This document shows, in pieces, positions 27,006 through 35,584 of a stretch of 64,000 nt of DNA. Below the pieces are notes generated by a model. That model worked only from the letters and a program-made list of their open reading frames with translations. It had not been told where the DNA came from and ran no database searches. The number at the start of each line of letters is the position of its first letter. Position 1 is the first letter of the stretch. Source of the DNA: Kribbella catacumbae DSM 19601 (GTDB lineage: Bacteria; Actinomycetota; Actinomycetes; Propionibacteriales; Kribbellaceae); NCBI RefSeq assembly GCF_000372465.1, contig NZ_AQUZ01000005.1:1-64000 (forward strand), in the 5' to 3' direction. A program made the translations under genes and the position numbers.

Positions 27006-27584
27006 ATGACGACGCTGGGGGATCGGCCGGGCTCTGCGCTGGTGGTGATCGACGTACAGAACAACGTGGTCGCGGAGGGACACAACCGGGACACCGTGGT
27101 CGCGAACATCGCCATCCTCGTCGACAGGGCCCGAGCCGAGGACGTGCCGGTGATCTGGGTCCAGCACTCCAGTGACGGGATGCCGATCGACAGCGACGGC
27201 TGGCAGTACGTTCCGGAGTTGAAGCTGGGGGAGTCGGAGCCGGTGGTGCACAAGCGGTACCCCGACTCCTTCGAAGAGACCGATCTCGAATCCGTTCTCG
27301 CCGAGCGCAAGATCGGCCGCCTGGTGGTCACCGGCGCACAAACCGACGAATGCATCCGATCGACGCTGCACGGCGCGATCGTCCGCGGATACGACACCTT
27401 GCTCGTGAGCGATGCCCACACGACTGAAGACCAGTCCGAGTGGGGTGCGCCGACACCCGACAAGGTCATCGCGCACACCAACCTGTACTGGACCTACCAC
27501 GCCGCTCCGGGCCGCAAAGCGGGCACAGCAACCACTGCGGAAGTAGACCTGCGTGGAGATTCGCCGTCGGATGCCAATGGGTGA
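27006..27584 (+). CDS. isochorismatase-like cysteine hydrolase
   Basis: This protein has about 192 residues, starting at ATG 27006 behind an excellent GAAGGAGG. The catalytic triad Asp-Lys-Cys is present: D16 in VVIDVQN, K83 in VVHKRYPDSF and C116 in GAQTDECIRST. Family members hydrolyse amides such as nicotinamide, ureidoacrylate or N-carbamoyl compounds. The 3' end overlaps the next gene, so the two are likely coupled. Confidence 0.88.
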   Translation: MTTLGDRPGSALVVIDVQNNVVAEGHNRDTVVANIAILVDRARAEDVPVIWVQHSSDGMPIDSDGWQYVPELKLGESEPVVHKRYPDSFEETDLESVLAERKIGRLVVTGAQTDECIRSTLHGAIVRGYDTLLVSDAHTTEDQSEWGAPTPDKVIAHTNLYWTYHAAPGRKAGTATTAEVDLRGDSPSDANG

Positions 27585-28407
27585 ACTCAGCCAAGAGCAA
27601 CAGGAACTCCTGGCGAGCTGGTTGCCCCGAGCCGAGGTGGTGAAGGACCACAGCTGGGGCCTCGTCGGCACAACTGTCCTCGAGTTGCTCCAGGACGACT
27701 GCCGGTACGTCGCCAAGGCGGGTGACTCCGCCGATGGCAACATCGCTCGAGAGCTGCAAGCACATCCCGCCTGGCTGAAACCATGGACGGCGCAGCAGCG
27801 AGCGCCGGAGTTCGTCCACGGCGACGAGGTCGCCAAGCTGGTCGTCACCCGTTATCTGCCGGGGGAGTTGGTCGAGGGCACTGACTACGAGCGACTCCCT
27901 GAGACCTACCGCCAGGCCGGCGAGCTGATGGCGCAACTCCACGGCCAACTCGCGATCGAAGACGACCACTTCGAGACGGAACTCAACCAGCGAGCACTCG
28001 CCTGGTTGGACAAGCCGCACCGGATCGCCCCGGACGTCGCGGAACAGTTGCGCGCCACGGTGAAGTCATGGCCAACGCCGAGCAGCCGGCTCGTCCCGAC
28101 GCACGGCGATTGGCAACCACGCAACTGGCTGATGCACGAGGGGATAGTCAGCGTGATCGACTTCGGCCGCGCCGGCCTGCGACCGGCGTACACGGACCTC
28201 GGGCGGCTCGCCGCTCAGCAGTTCCGCACCGACCCAGCACTCGAAGCAGCCTTCTTCGACGGCTACGGCGGCGACCCCCGCGATCCAGAGAGCTGGCAAC
28301 GCCAGTACATCCGCGAAGCGATCGGCACGGCGGCCTGGGCCCACCAGGTCGGCGCCGAAGACTTCGAGCAACAGGGCCTCCGCATGATCGCCGAGGCCCT
28401 GCCCTGA
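27571..28407 (+). CDS. APH/choline-kinase-like phosphotransferase
   Basis: This protein has about 278 residues. The catalytic loop THGDWQPRNWL and metal-binding VIDFGRAG are intact, so it is likely an active small-molecule kinase. Possible starts are GTG 27553, ATG 27571 and ATG 27577, all within the end of the upstream hydrolase gene, which implies coupling. The substrate (aminoglycoside, sugar or other) cannot be told. Confidence 0.82.
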   Translation: MPMGELSQEQQELLASWLPRAEVVKDHSWGLVGTTVLELLQDDCRYVAKAGDSADGNIARELQAHPAWLKPWTAQQRAPEFVHGDEVAKLVVTRYLPGELVEGTDYERLPETYRQAGELMAQLHGQLAIEDDHFETELNQRALAWLDKPHRIAPDVAEQLRATVKSWPTPSSRLVPTHGDWQPRNWLMHEGIVSVIDFGRAGLRPAYTDLGRLAAQQFRTDPALEAAFFDGYGGDPRDPESWQRQYIREAIGTAAWAHQVGAEDFEQQGLRMIAEALP

Positions 28408-28409
28408 GC

Positions 28410-28940
28410 TCAGTTCCGCGAGAGGATCGCTGCCCAGCGTCCTAACAAGAAACCGACGATGTCCCCCTGGGCTGCCACCACCCAGCCGTACGCGATCAGG
28501 AAGGCACCGATCAGGACACCGACTGTCACCACCGGGTTCCCGTTGGAGTTGGTGCTGACGGCCTGCGTCAGGTCGTGCATGCCAACCGTGGCGAAGCCCA
28601 GAAAGTTCGCCACCAGTGTCCCGCCTCCGATACACACGATGGCCAGCATGGCGAGCGGGTAGCTTGTCGGCTTGGGATCGCTGTTCTGGTAGATCGCGAC
28701 GAAGATCGCCACGCCGAGCGTCAACGCCAGCGCCGCCAGCCCGGCGACAATCAGTGTCCCGAGGTCACCGGCACCAGCCCGCCCCGGCTTCTCCGACGCG
28801 TTGCTGATCAGCGCCGTGACCGAGGTGGAGCCGAGCAAGGTGACGGCAAACGCCGCCCACCCGGCCTCGATCAGAAACTTCTCCCACCCCGAGACCTCAG
28901 CGGCCTGGCCGCCGCCTCCCGGCTGAACGTTGTCTGTCAT
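28410..28940 (-). CDS. four-helix membrane protein, unknown
   Basis: This protein has about 176 residues, starting at ATG 28940 behind a G-rich ribosome site. Four membrane segments are visible (AGWAAFAVTLLGSTSVTALI; LIVAGLAALALTLGVAIFVAI; LAMLAIVCIGGGTLVANFLG; VTVGVLIGAFLIAYGWVVA). No family is recognised. It is convergent with the phosphotransferase gene, with 2 nt between the stops. Confidence 0.65.
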   Translation of the reverse strand: MTDNVQPGGGGQAAEVSGWEKFLIEAGWAAFAVTLLGSTSVTALISNASEKPGRAGAGDLGTLIVAGLAALALTLGVAIFVAIYQNSDPKPTSYPLAMLAIVCIGGGTLVANFLGFATVGMHDLTQAVSTNSNGNPVVTVGVLIGAFLIAYGWVVAAQGDIVGFLLGRWAAILSRN

Positions 28941-29161
28941 GAGTCCCCCCACAGGATTTGTGCCCTGAGTATGTGCTCACACAGCGCGACATGACAGCCC
29001 TCAGCCGGCCAATTCCCTGACACAACGTAACGATCAAGCCTCCGGAACCCCGATGAGGACGATCCTGGTCGCCCCGCCAGGGTGGTCCGCGGGTACGACG
29101 CGGCCGGCCGGCAGATCGACTCGAGCGAGTTCTATCCCTGGCCGTCCTGACCCGGCAGCTT

Positions 29162-29203
29162 CAGTCCGCCGGTACGCCGTACGTACGGCGTACCGGGGGA
29201 CTG
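29162..29203. terminator. 42-bp near-perfect palindrome downstream of GNAT-VOC gene
   Basis: Positions 29162-29203 form a palindrome with one mismatched pair; the inner 28 bp (29169-29196) are perfect and have no loop. It starts 7 nt past the stop of the minus-strand gene at 29210. The position fits transcription termination, though the lack of a loop is unusual. Confidence 0.7.
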
Positions 29204-29209
29204 GTCGCG

Positions 29210-30517
29210 TTATCGGGGAGCCAACACCCAGAACTCGTTGCCGTCGGCATCGAGCATCGGCACCCGGCCGTCCTCGTCCAGCTCGCCCTCGACGCGAGTC
29301 GCACCGAGGGAGACGAGACGGTCGACCTCTGCCTGCTGATCGCCGTCGGCCGCGAGCTCGAGAACCAGGCGGTTCTTCCCGGTCTTCGGGTTGACCGGGG
29401 GACCACCCCAGCTGATCTTCGAGCCGCCGAGCGGCGACTGGATCGCGGTCTCCTCATCCTGGTCCCAGACCAGCGGCCAGCTCAGAGCCTCGCTCCAGAA
29501 GTACCCGACCTGCTGCGATCCGTCGGACGACAGCGCTCCGATCACATCCGTGTCGGCCAGGAAGTTGTTGTCAGGCTCGATAACGCAGAACTCATTGCCT
29601 TCGGGGTCAGCGAGCACCACATGAGGTATCTCGGGCCCTTGGCCGATGTCGAGGTGCCGACCACCAAGCTCGAGCGCCCGGGCCACCGTCTGCTGCATGT
29701 CCTCCGGCGACGCACTCGTCAGATCGAAGTGCATCTGGTTCGGCCCGGTCTTCTCCGCCTGGGTCAGCAGAAAGCGAATCGGGAACCCCAAGTCACTACT
29801 CGGCAGGACCGTGACCCCGTCGCCCGCCAACTTCCGGTCCAGCACGCCGGCCCAGAAACGCGCCAGCCGCCCCGGGTCATGCGCATCGAACGACAGTGCG
29901 AAGAGATGAGAAGTCATGCCGCACGGTAACCGTCCAGGAATCGCCCAGGCAAAGCGATTAACGACAGCTTCTTCCCGCCATTCCCGTCGAAGCAGACCGT
30001 AGACCCACGAGTCGGAGACGTCGCCGTTCACGATGCAGTCTTCCCGCAGCGTTCCTTCCCGCACGAACCCGAGCTTCTCCAGCACGCGGGCAGATCCGAG
30101 GTTGCGGGTGTCGGCCTCAGCCTGGACGCGATTCAGGTCCAGCGTGTCGAAGGCCCACCCCAGCAAAGCGCGCGCGGCTTCCGTCGCGTACCCGTGGCCC
30201 CACGCCGCTTCGTTGAAGCAATAGCCCAGCGATGCGCTGCGGAGGTCCGGATTCCAGCTGTTCAGGCTGCACCAGCCGAGAAACACCCCGTCGGACAAGC
30301 GATCCACGGCCAGCCGCGCCCCGGTGCCTTCCTCTGCCATCTTCCGGCAAGCCGTGATGAACCGCTCGGAGCGCGCGCGTTCGCTCCAGGGCGGTGAGTC
30401 CCAGTAGCGCAACACGTAGGCATTGCTCTGTAGCGCGAAGAGGTCGTCCGCATCCGCGTCGTCGAAGGGACGAAGGCTAAGGCGAGCAGTGTGCAGCGTG
30501 GGGGAGGGCAACGACAT
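29210..30517 (-). CDS. GNAT acetyltransferase - double VOC domain fusion
   Basis: This single open frame has about 435 residues. Residues 1 to about 185 are a RimJ/RimL-type GNAT (ARLSLRPF, GHGYATEAARALLGWAF, LGSARVLEKLGFVREG). An 18-residue linker ending at an internal Met (ATG 29917) leads into two successive VOC/glyoxalase-like domains (HLFALSFDAHDPGRLARFW ... DPEGNEFCVIE, then WDQDEETAI ... DADGNEFWVLAPR). The GNAT part has no stop codon of its own. It may be a true fusion, or two genes joined by stop loss with the second still starting at 29917; the internal ATG has only a weak ribosome site. Confidence 0.75.
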   Translation of the reverse strand: MSLPSPTLHTARLSLRPFDDADADDLFALQSNAYVLRYWDSPPWSERARSERFITACRKMAEEGTGARLAVDRLSDGVFLGWCSLNSWNPDLRSASLGYCFNEAAWGHGYATEAARALLGWAFDTLDLNRVQAEADTRNLGSARVLEKLGFVREGTLREDCIVNGDVSDSWVYGLLRREWREEAVVNRFAWAIPGRLPCGMTSHLFALSFDAHDPGRLARFWAGVLDRKLAGDGVTVLPSSDLGFPIRFLLTQAEKTGPNQMHFDLTSASPEDMQQTVARALELGGRHLDIGQGPEIPHVVLADPEGNEFCVIEPDNNFLADTDVIGALSSDGSQQVGYFWSEALSWPLVWDQDEETAIQSPLGGSKISWGGPPVNPKTGKNRLVLELAADGDQQAEVDRLVSLGATRVEGELDEDGRVPMLDADGNEFWVLAPR

Positions 30518-30578
30518 GGGGTCAACCAAGCATCTGATGCCGCCCGCTCGCAACGGGTTTCCTACGAGAGGTAGTGGC

Positions 30579-31448
30579 TCAGCCTTCGTGGTCGATGTCC
30601 CAGACGCCGGTACCCGCGGTCTTGTGGACGAAGTCGCGGAACTCCCGAGGTGCCCGGCCCAGCGCCCGCTGTACCCCGTCGGTGGTCGCGGCGTTGCGGC
30701 CGTCGAAGAGAGCAGCGAACAGGTCGGCGACGAACTGGGCCTCCTCGGCCGGCACTCCCTCCGCCGTCATGGCCGCGACGTACTGTTCGGATGTCACCGG
30801 CTCGTAGCGCACCGGTCGCCCGATGGCGGCAGCGATCTCGGCAGTCGCCTCAGCCAGCGGTACCGACCGTGGCCCGGAGAGCTCGTAGACCTGCCCCGCA
30901 TGCCGCTGCTCGGTGAGTGCCGCGACGGCGACGTCGACGACGTCCTCGATGTCGACGAACGGTTCGGCGATCAGTTCACCGGCCGGGACGGCCACGATGC
31001 CGCTGCGGACCGGATCGAGCCAGAACGCCTCGCTGAAATCCTGGCTGAACACCGAGGAGCGCAGTACCGTCCACTGCCACGGATAGCTTTGCAGTACCTC
31101 CTCGCAGCGTTGCGCCATGGGCTCGTTGCGCCCCGACAGCAGCACCACCCGCCCGACCCCAATGTCCGTTGCGAGGGTGGCGAAGGCGGCGAGGTCGTCG
31201 GCGGCCTGCGGTGCGCCGATGTCCGGCAGATAGGCCACGTACGCCGCATCGACCCCGGCCAGCGCGCCCTGCCAGGTGCCCTGGTCGGACCAGTCGAACG
31301 GCGGGTCGCCGGCCCGGGAGCCAACCCGAACCGGCAGGCCCCGGTCCGTCAGACGTTGCACGATCCGGCGACCGGTCTTGCCGGTGCCGGCGGTAACGAG
31401 AGTGAGGCCCGAAAGCCGTGGGTCTGGGAGCTGTGTGTGATTGGTCAT
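30579..31448 (-). CDS. NmrA-like NAD(P)-binding oxidoreductase
   Basis: This protein has about 289 residues. The dinucleotide loop is LVTAGTGKTGRRIVQRL, followed by VVLLSGRNEPMAQRCEEVLQ and WTVLRSSVFSQDFSE, typical of NmrA/HSCARG-like or quinone-oxidoreductase 2-type proteins. The divergent AraC gene starts 81 nt away and often controls such a neighbour. Confidence 0.84.
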   Translation of the reverse strand: MTNHTQLPDPRLSGLTLVTAGTGKTGRRIVQRLTDRGLPVRVGSRAGDPPFDWSDQGTWQGALAGVDAAYVAYLPDIGAPQAADDLAAFATLATDIGVGRVVLLSGRNEPMAQRCEEVLQSYPWQWTVLRSSVFSQDFSEAFWLDPVRSGIVAVPAGELIAEPFVDIEDVVDVAVAALTEQRHAGQVYELSGPRSVPLAEATAEIAAAIGRPVRYEPVTSEQYVAAMTAEGVPAEEAQFVADLFAALFDGRNAATTDGVQRALGRAPREFRDFVHKTAGTGVWDIDHEG

Positions 31449-31529
31449 GTGACCAGTGAAATCGCTCCAGGCTGGAGCCTCCATGGTCAGAAGGCTTGAT
31501 TACATGCGCGAGCGTCTACCCTGAGGGAC

Positions 31530-32483
31530 ATGGATGCGTTGACCAGGTTGCTGGACGGACCACGCGGAGGCGGAGCGTACCTGCTGCGGGGACGGATGGA
31601 GCCGCCGTGGGGTGTGCGGATGCGGGACGAGGCGCCGGTCGGGCTGGTGGCGGTGCTCGCTGGGGGAGCGTGGATCGGCGACGACGCCGGTGCATCTGTA
31701 ACTCTCGGGCCGGGCGATGTCGCAGTGCTCCGTGGGCCAGACGAGTTCACTGTCGCGGACGGTCCGTCGACCGAGCCCCAGGTCATCCTCCTTCCGGGCC
31801 TGCGGTGCACCAACGCGGCCGGCGAGGAGATCAGCCTGAGCCTTGGAGAGCGCCTGTGGGGCAACGACTCCAGCGGTTCCACCTCATTGCTGCTGGGATG
31901 TCACCAGTTGCGCGGGGAAGTCAGCAAGCGGCTGCTCACCGCTCTGCCCACGATGCTCATGGTCCCGGCCGCGGAACTCGATCCGCCACTGATCCCACTC
32001 CTCACCGCGGAACTCGACAAGGACGGCCCCGGACAGGACGCAGTACTCGACCGCCTCTTCGACCTCGTCTTCGCCGCTGTCCTCCGAGCCTGGTTCTCGC
32101 GCGACGCGACCCAGCGCCCCGCTTGGTACCGCGCGTACGGCGATCCCATCGTCGCGAACGCGCTGCGCCTACTCCACGAGCAACCGGCCCGGCCATGGAC
32201 GGTCGCAAGCCTCGCAAGCCACTCCGGCATCTCCCGCGCAGCCCTGGCCAAGCGATTCACCGAAACCGTCGGCGAGGCACCGATGACCTACCTCACCGGC
32301 TGGCGACTCGCCCTGGCCGCCGACCGCATCCTCGACCCGAACACCACCCTGGAATCGGTAGCCCACGAAGTCGGCTACGGCAGCGCCTTCGCCCTGAGCA
32401 CCGCCTTCAAACGAGAACGCGGCATCAGCCCCCGCCAACACCGCACCCAAACCACAAGAACCCCAGTACTCGAAGCCCAGTAG
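31530..32483 (+). CDS. AraC-family transcriptional regulator (cupin + HTH)
   Basis: This 317-residue protein has an N-terminal AraC-binding cupin (WGVRMRDEAPVGLVAVLAGGAW ... LGPGDVAVLRGPDEF) and two C-terminal HTH motifs (WTVASLASHSGISRAALAKRF and LESVAHEVGYGSAFALSTAFKRERG). It is divergent from the NmrA-like oxidoreductase gene, its probable target. Confidence 0.9.
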   Translation: MDALTRLLDGPRGGGAYLLRGRMEPPWGVRMRDEAPVGLVAVLAGGAWIGDDAGASVTLGPGDVAVLRGPDEFTVADGPSTEPQVILLPGLRCTNAAGEEISLSLGERLWGNDSSGSTSLLLGCHQLRGEVSKRLLTALPTMLMVPAAELDPPLIPLLTAELDKDGPGQDAVLDRLFDLVFAAVLRAWFSRDATQRPAWYRAYGDPIVANALRLLHEQPARPWTVASLASHSGISRAALAKRFTETVGEAPMTYLTGWRLALAADRILDPNTTLESVAHEVGYGSAFALSTAFKRERGISPRQHRTQTTRTPVLEAQ

Positions 32484-32558
32484 GTCTGCGGTGACGAGTC
32501 CTGAACCATTGGTGCGAACACCGAGTGAGGCTGCGGAGACGGAGTACTGGGCTCGGCT

Positions 32559-32978
32559 CTATGGGCGGTGGGATCCGGTTGCGACCTGGACGGCGCTCAG
32601 GATGCTCGACAGGCTCTCCGGGTGGGCCAGTTTCAAGTCCGCGAGCTCGCTGGGCCGGAACCAGCGAAGATCGTCGTGCTCCTCCGGTGCGGCGTTGACA
32701 GGTTCCCCGTCCCAGCGCGTGACGAGGAACGCGTGCACGTCGAGGGTCGGGTCACTGACCGTCATTGGGATGGGTACGGGGTCGTGGACGTGGACACCGA
32801 GTTCTTCGAGGCATTCCCGACTGACGGCTTGGTGAGGCAACTCACCCGACTCGACATGTCCGCCGGCGGAGAAGCTCCAGCGGTCGGGATACCACCGACG
32901 CGATGGATGGCGATGCACAAGGAGCACGAGACCGTCGCGCACAAGTACAGCGACTGAGATCGGAATCTGGGCAACCAT
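32559..32978 (-). CDS. NUDIX hydrolase
   Basis: This 139-residue protein carries a complete Nudix box, GGHVESGELPHQAVSRECLE followed by ELGV, with the metal-binding REcLEE pattern. It would hydrolyse a nucleoside diphosphate linked to another moiety. The C-terminal half (FRPSELADLKLAHPESL) is typical of MutT/ADP-ribose-type members. Confidence 0.88.
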   Translation of the reverse strand: MVAQIPISVAVLVRDGLVLLVHRHPSRRWYPDRWSFSAGGHVESGELPHQAVSRECLEELGVHVHDPVPIPMTVSDPTLDVHAFLVTRWDGEPVNAAPEEHDDLRWFRPSELADLKLAHPESLSSILSAVQVATGSHRP

Positions 32979-33119
32979 GGCGGCACACTAGGCGCGAACA
33001 CACTCTCATGCCGCGTTGGGCGCGCGGCGTTGCTGGATACCGACAGATCCGGCCCGATCCCGCGGATGCCGAAGGCGGCTCGATCGCCGGTCATCGGGCA
33101 GCGATCGCGGACCCGCTGT

Positions 33120-34238
33120 TCAGGTGCGTAGTGCTGCAACTGCGCGAGCCGCGATTCGTTCGACCTGATCGGTGCGGTCGGCGGCCCAGGGTGGCCAACC
33201 GTCTTCCAGAGTTGGCGTTCTCCCGCTGAGCACCGCTTGGCGATAGTCGAGGCAGCCGAGCCAGAGCGGTTTCATGTGGAGGACACCGGGGAGTCTGTCG
33301 ATCTCTTCGCCGGTGAGCTGGATGTGTTCGGAGTAACCCCGAACAGCCTCGTCGACGCGTGATAGACCGCCCTCTGCCGCGGTCGTGAGAAGCCAGGCGA
33401 GCGCAGGCAGCCGTGGACCGCGCCCTGATCCGGCCCAGCCGACGATGACAAGGCTTTCAGGCGTGCCGACCGCGGACCAGGCGTGGTAGTTGCCGTGGGT
33501 CAGGGCTTCGGGAAGGCCTTCAGCATCGTCGGCATTCTCGACCCGATCACGGAGCAGTTCGAAACCCTCCCTGCCCTCGGGGGCAACGTCATCCTCGACG
33601 CTCACCAGGAAGTTCATGGCCGCGGCAAGGTCCTCTTTCGGTCGTCCGACATGGACGCCGCCGCCGGATTCGTCGGAGCCGCCAGGCCGAGCGACCGCGC
33701 CGTCGGCGGCGGGAAGGCTGTGCAGCCGGCCGAGCAGGCTCCCGAGCTCGTGCTGGATCGCGGCCGCATCGGGACGGCCGCCCTCGACGAACTGGGTCAC
33801 GATCACGCCGCTGCCGTTGAATACCGACACCGGCTCCTGATGCGCCAAACGTTCGGCAGGAAAGTTGTGCGCGGACAGGAAACGCAGGATGCCCGCATCG
33901 CCCACCACCCGGCTGACCTGGTCGGCGGGTGAGGAGAAGATCCGCGCGATCCATGGCGGGCCGTCCTTGCACCTGAGGAGCAGGGTTGCGGGGTAGTGGC
34001 CGGGCCACGAGTCGCGCGGCCGCGTGTTGGGGTCGTCGTCGATCGAGGCTAACGAGGTGATCTGAATCCCGTATTGCGCTTCGAGGTGGGCCGTGAGCGC
34101 GTCGTGTTCGAACGGGCGATCGTGGATGAACGCCTGTCGCTCGGCGATCTCCAGGTCGACACGCGCTTCGGTGTAGCGCTGCCCTGAGCGGCGTGCGTGT
34201 TGACGCACTGCCCGCTTGAAACTGCCCTGCTTGGTCAT
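33120..34238 (-). CDS. APH-fold protein, probably catalytically inactive
   Basis: This 372-residue protein starts with a basic TKQGSFKRAVRQHARRSGQR segment seen at the N-terminus of some actinomycete proteins, then an APH-type kinase fold (VSRVVGDAGILRFLSAHNFPAERL). The Brenner motif reads THGNYHAWS instead of HGDxxxxN, and the metal-binding D-F/W-D position reads VGWAGSGRG. Both catalytic and metal aspartates are therefore absent. It may bind rather than phosphorylate a ligand. Confidence 0.72.
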   Translation of the reverse strand: MTKQGSFKRAVRQHARRSGQRYTEARVDLEIAERQAFIHDRPFEHDALTAHLEAQYGIQITSLASIDDDPNTRPRDSWPGHYPATLLLRCKDGPPWIARIFSSPADQVSRVVGDAGILRFLSAHNFPAERLAHQEPVSVFNGSGVIVTQFVEGGRPDAAAIQHELGSLLGRLHSLPAADGAVARPGGSDESGGGVHVGRPKEDLAAAMNFLVSVEDDVAPEGREGFELLRDRVENADDAEGLPEALTHGNYHAWSAVGTPESLVIVGWAGSGRGPRLPALAWLLTTAAEGGLSRVDEAVRGYSEHIQLTGEEIDRLPGVLHMKPLWLGCLDYRQAVLSGRTPTLEDGWPPWAADRTDQVERIAARAVAALRT

Positions 34239-34688
34239 GGCAAGCCTCCTCGACGTGTCCTCGCTCCCCAGCAGCGCGACACTCGAAACAGGCCTGGAAA
34301 GGTAGCAGCAACCTTGAGGGCAGATTCCCCTTCGCCATCACGAGGCCCGGCTGGGGCAGATCCTCAGAGGCTGGGCGTCAGTCAACGCCAAAACTGATCT
34401 TGCTGCATGTCGCGCCAGCGTGTCAACCACTGCCAGATTCCGAACACACAGCCGGTCAACCACTCTCAAAGCCCGTACCAGTCGCGAGGTTCGGCGATTG
34501 ATTCACCTGATGCAATACGCAGACTACAACTGGGTAAGCCGAGCTGTATGAGGGCGTGAGTTGGTCGCGCCAGTGGCCGGCGAGGTAAGCAGACATTGGC
34601 ACATCAGGATGGTGCCGGCCAGCCAGCTCTGCGGGTCGGATGCGAACCTGGTTGCACGTGAGACGGGTGTCTGGGACTGTTGCCGACC
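34239..34688. other. intergenic region at left edge of plastic segment
   Basis: I see no gene in these 450 nt. They contain the 29-bp repeat at 34499-34527. Composition is visibly less GC-rich than the flanking genes. The segment starts the stretch of integrase debris that runs to about 44.2 kb. Confidence 0.5.
34499..34527. repeat. 29-bp dispersed repeat, copy 1
   Basis: This sequence contains CTGATGCAATACGCAG and matches 41347-41375 in 27 of 29 positions in the same orientation. Both copies lie in non-coding DNA near integrase remnants. Confidence 0.75.
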
Positions 34689-35312
34689 ATGCGGCTGCTT
34701 CTGATCATTGGACCACCGGCTGTCGGCAAGATGACGGTGGGCCGAGAGATCGCCGCGCACAGTGACTTCAGGTTGTTCCACAATCACCACACCATTGAGC
34801 CGCTGGTTGAGGTCTTCGGCTACGGCACTGCGCCATTCAACGTCTTGAACATCGAGTTCCGCCGGCGAGTGATCGAAGAAGCCGCACGCAACAATGTGGA
34901 TTTGATCTTCACATTCGTCTGGGATCTGCGGGACCCAGCTGATACCGCCTACGTTGAACAGCTCGTCACGCCGTTCGAGGAGGCCGGTGGTGAGGTATGC
35001 GTGCTCGAGTTGACCGCTGACCTTGAAACGCGCCTAGTGCGCAACCGGGGCGAAACTCGGCTGGCTGCCAAACCGAGCAAGCGGAATGTGGAATGGTCTG
35101 ATGGCAACGTCCGTAGCATGGAAGCCCATCAAATGACTACGGATCCAACCGGATCCACGTCGACTCCGGCCGACGGATTCCTCACCCGTAATCGGCATCT
35201 TTGCCTCGACACCCGAAATCTGACTGCAGCCGAGGTCGCCCCGATCGCACTTGACTGGCTTGACCAAGAAGCAGAGGAACTCGGTAGCCAACGACCTGTT
35301 GACACTGCCTAG
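34689..35312 (+). CDS. P-loop nucleoside/shikimate-kinase-like protein
   Basis: This protein has about 207 residues. The Walker A motif GPPAVGKMT (residues 7-15) opens the protein, followed by REIAAHSDFRLFHNHHT and FTFVWDLRDPADTAYV. It resembles small AAA_18/AAA_33-type kinases of unknown substrate. ATG 34689 is used; an in-frame TTG lies at 34680. GC content is lower than neighbours, consistent with acquisition. Confidence 0.75.
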   Translation: MRLLLIIGPPAVGKMTVGREIAAHSDFRLFHNHHTIEPLVEVFGYGTAPFNVLNIEFRRRVIEEAARNNVDLIFTFVWDLRDPADTAYVEQLVTPFEEAGGEVCVLELTADLETRLVRNRGETRLAAKPSKRNVEWSDGNVRSMEAHQMTTDPTGSTSTPADGFLTRNRHLCLDTRNLTAAEVAPIALDWLDQEAEELGSQRPVDTA

Positions 35313-35339
35313 ATTTCGGGCCTGCCCGCAGACGATCTG

Positions 35340-35523
35340 CTAGGGGCTTGAGGCTTTTCTGGTCTTGGTTGCGGCGTAGGCGAGGTAGTCGGTGCCGGCG
35401 CGAGTGGCGTGCTGCATCGCGGTCTTCGGCGTGATGCCGAGGGTTTTGGCGAGGATTGCAGGTGGTGCTTCGCGGACGAGTTCGAGCCAAGGGGTCAGCT
35501 GGGAGCGATGCCTATTGAGTTCG
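35340..35523 (-). pseudogene. site-specific integrase C-terminal remnant A
   Basis: The fragment reads LTPWLELVREAPPAILAKTL, then GITPKTAMQHATRAGTDYLAYAA, the C-terminal tail seen on many actinomycete site-specific integrases (PPAVLADLLGIS-T type). A homologous fragment with the same wording is at 39108. No catalytic Arg/His/Tyr region is present, so it is a relic. Confidence 0.6.
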
Positions 35524-35584
35524 CGCGTATTCGTCCGATCTGGGGTGTCCGTAGGCCGCCCCATTGACCGGCCACCGGCGGCTA

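Noticed and set aside
32491..32590. Short plus-strand start reading TSPEPLVRTPSEAAETEYWA next to the AraC gene
   Set aside because: It looks protein-like but soon becomes antisense to the NUDIX gene; too short to call a truncated gene.
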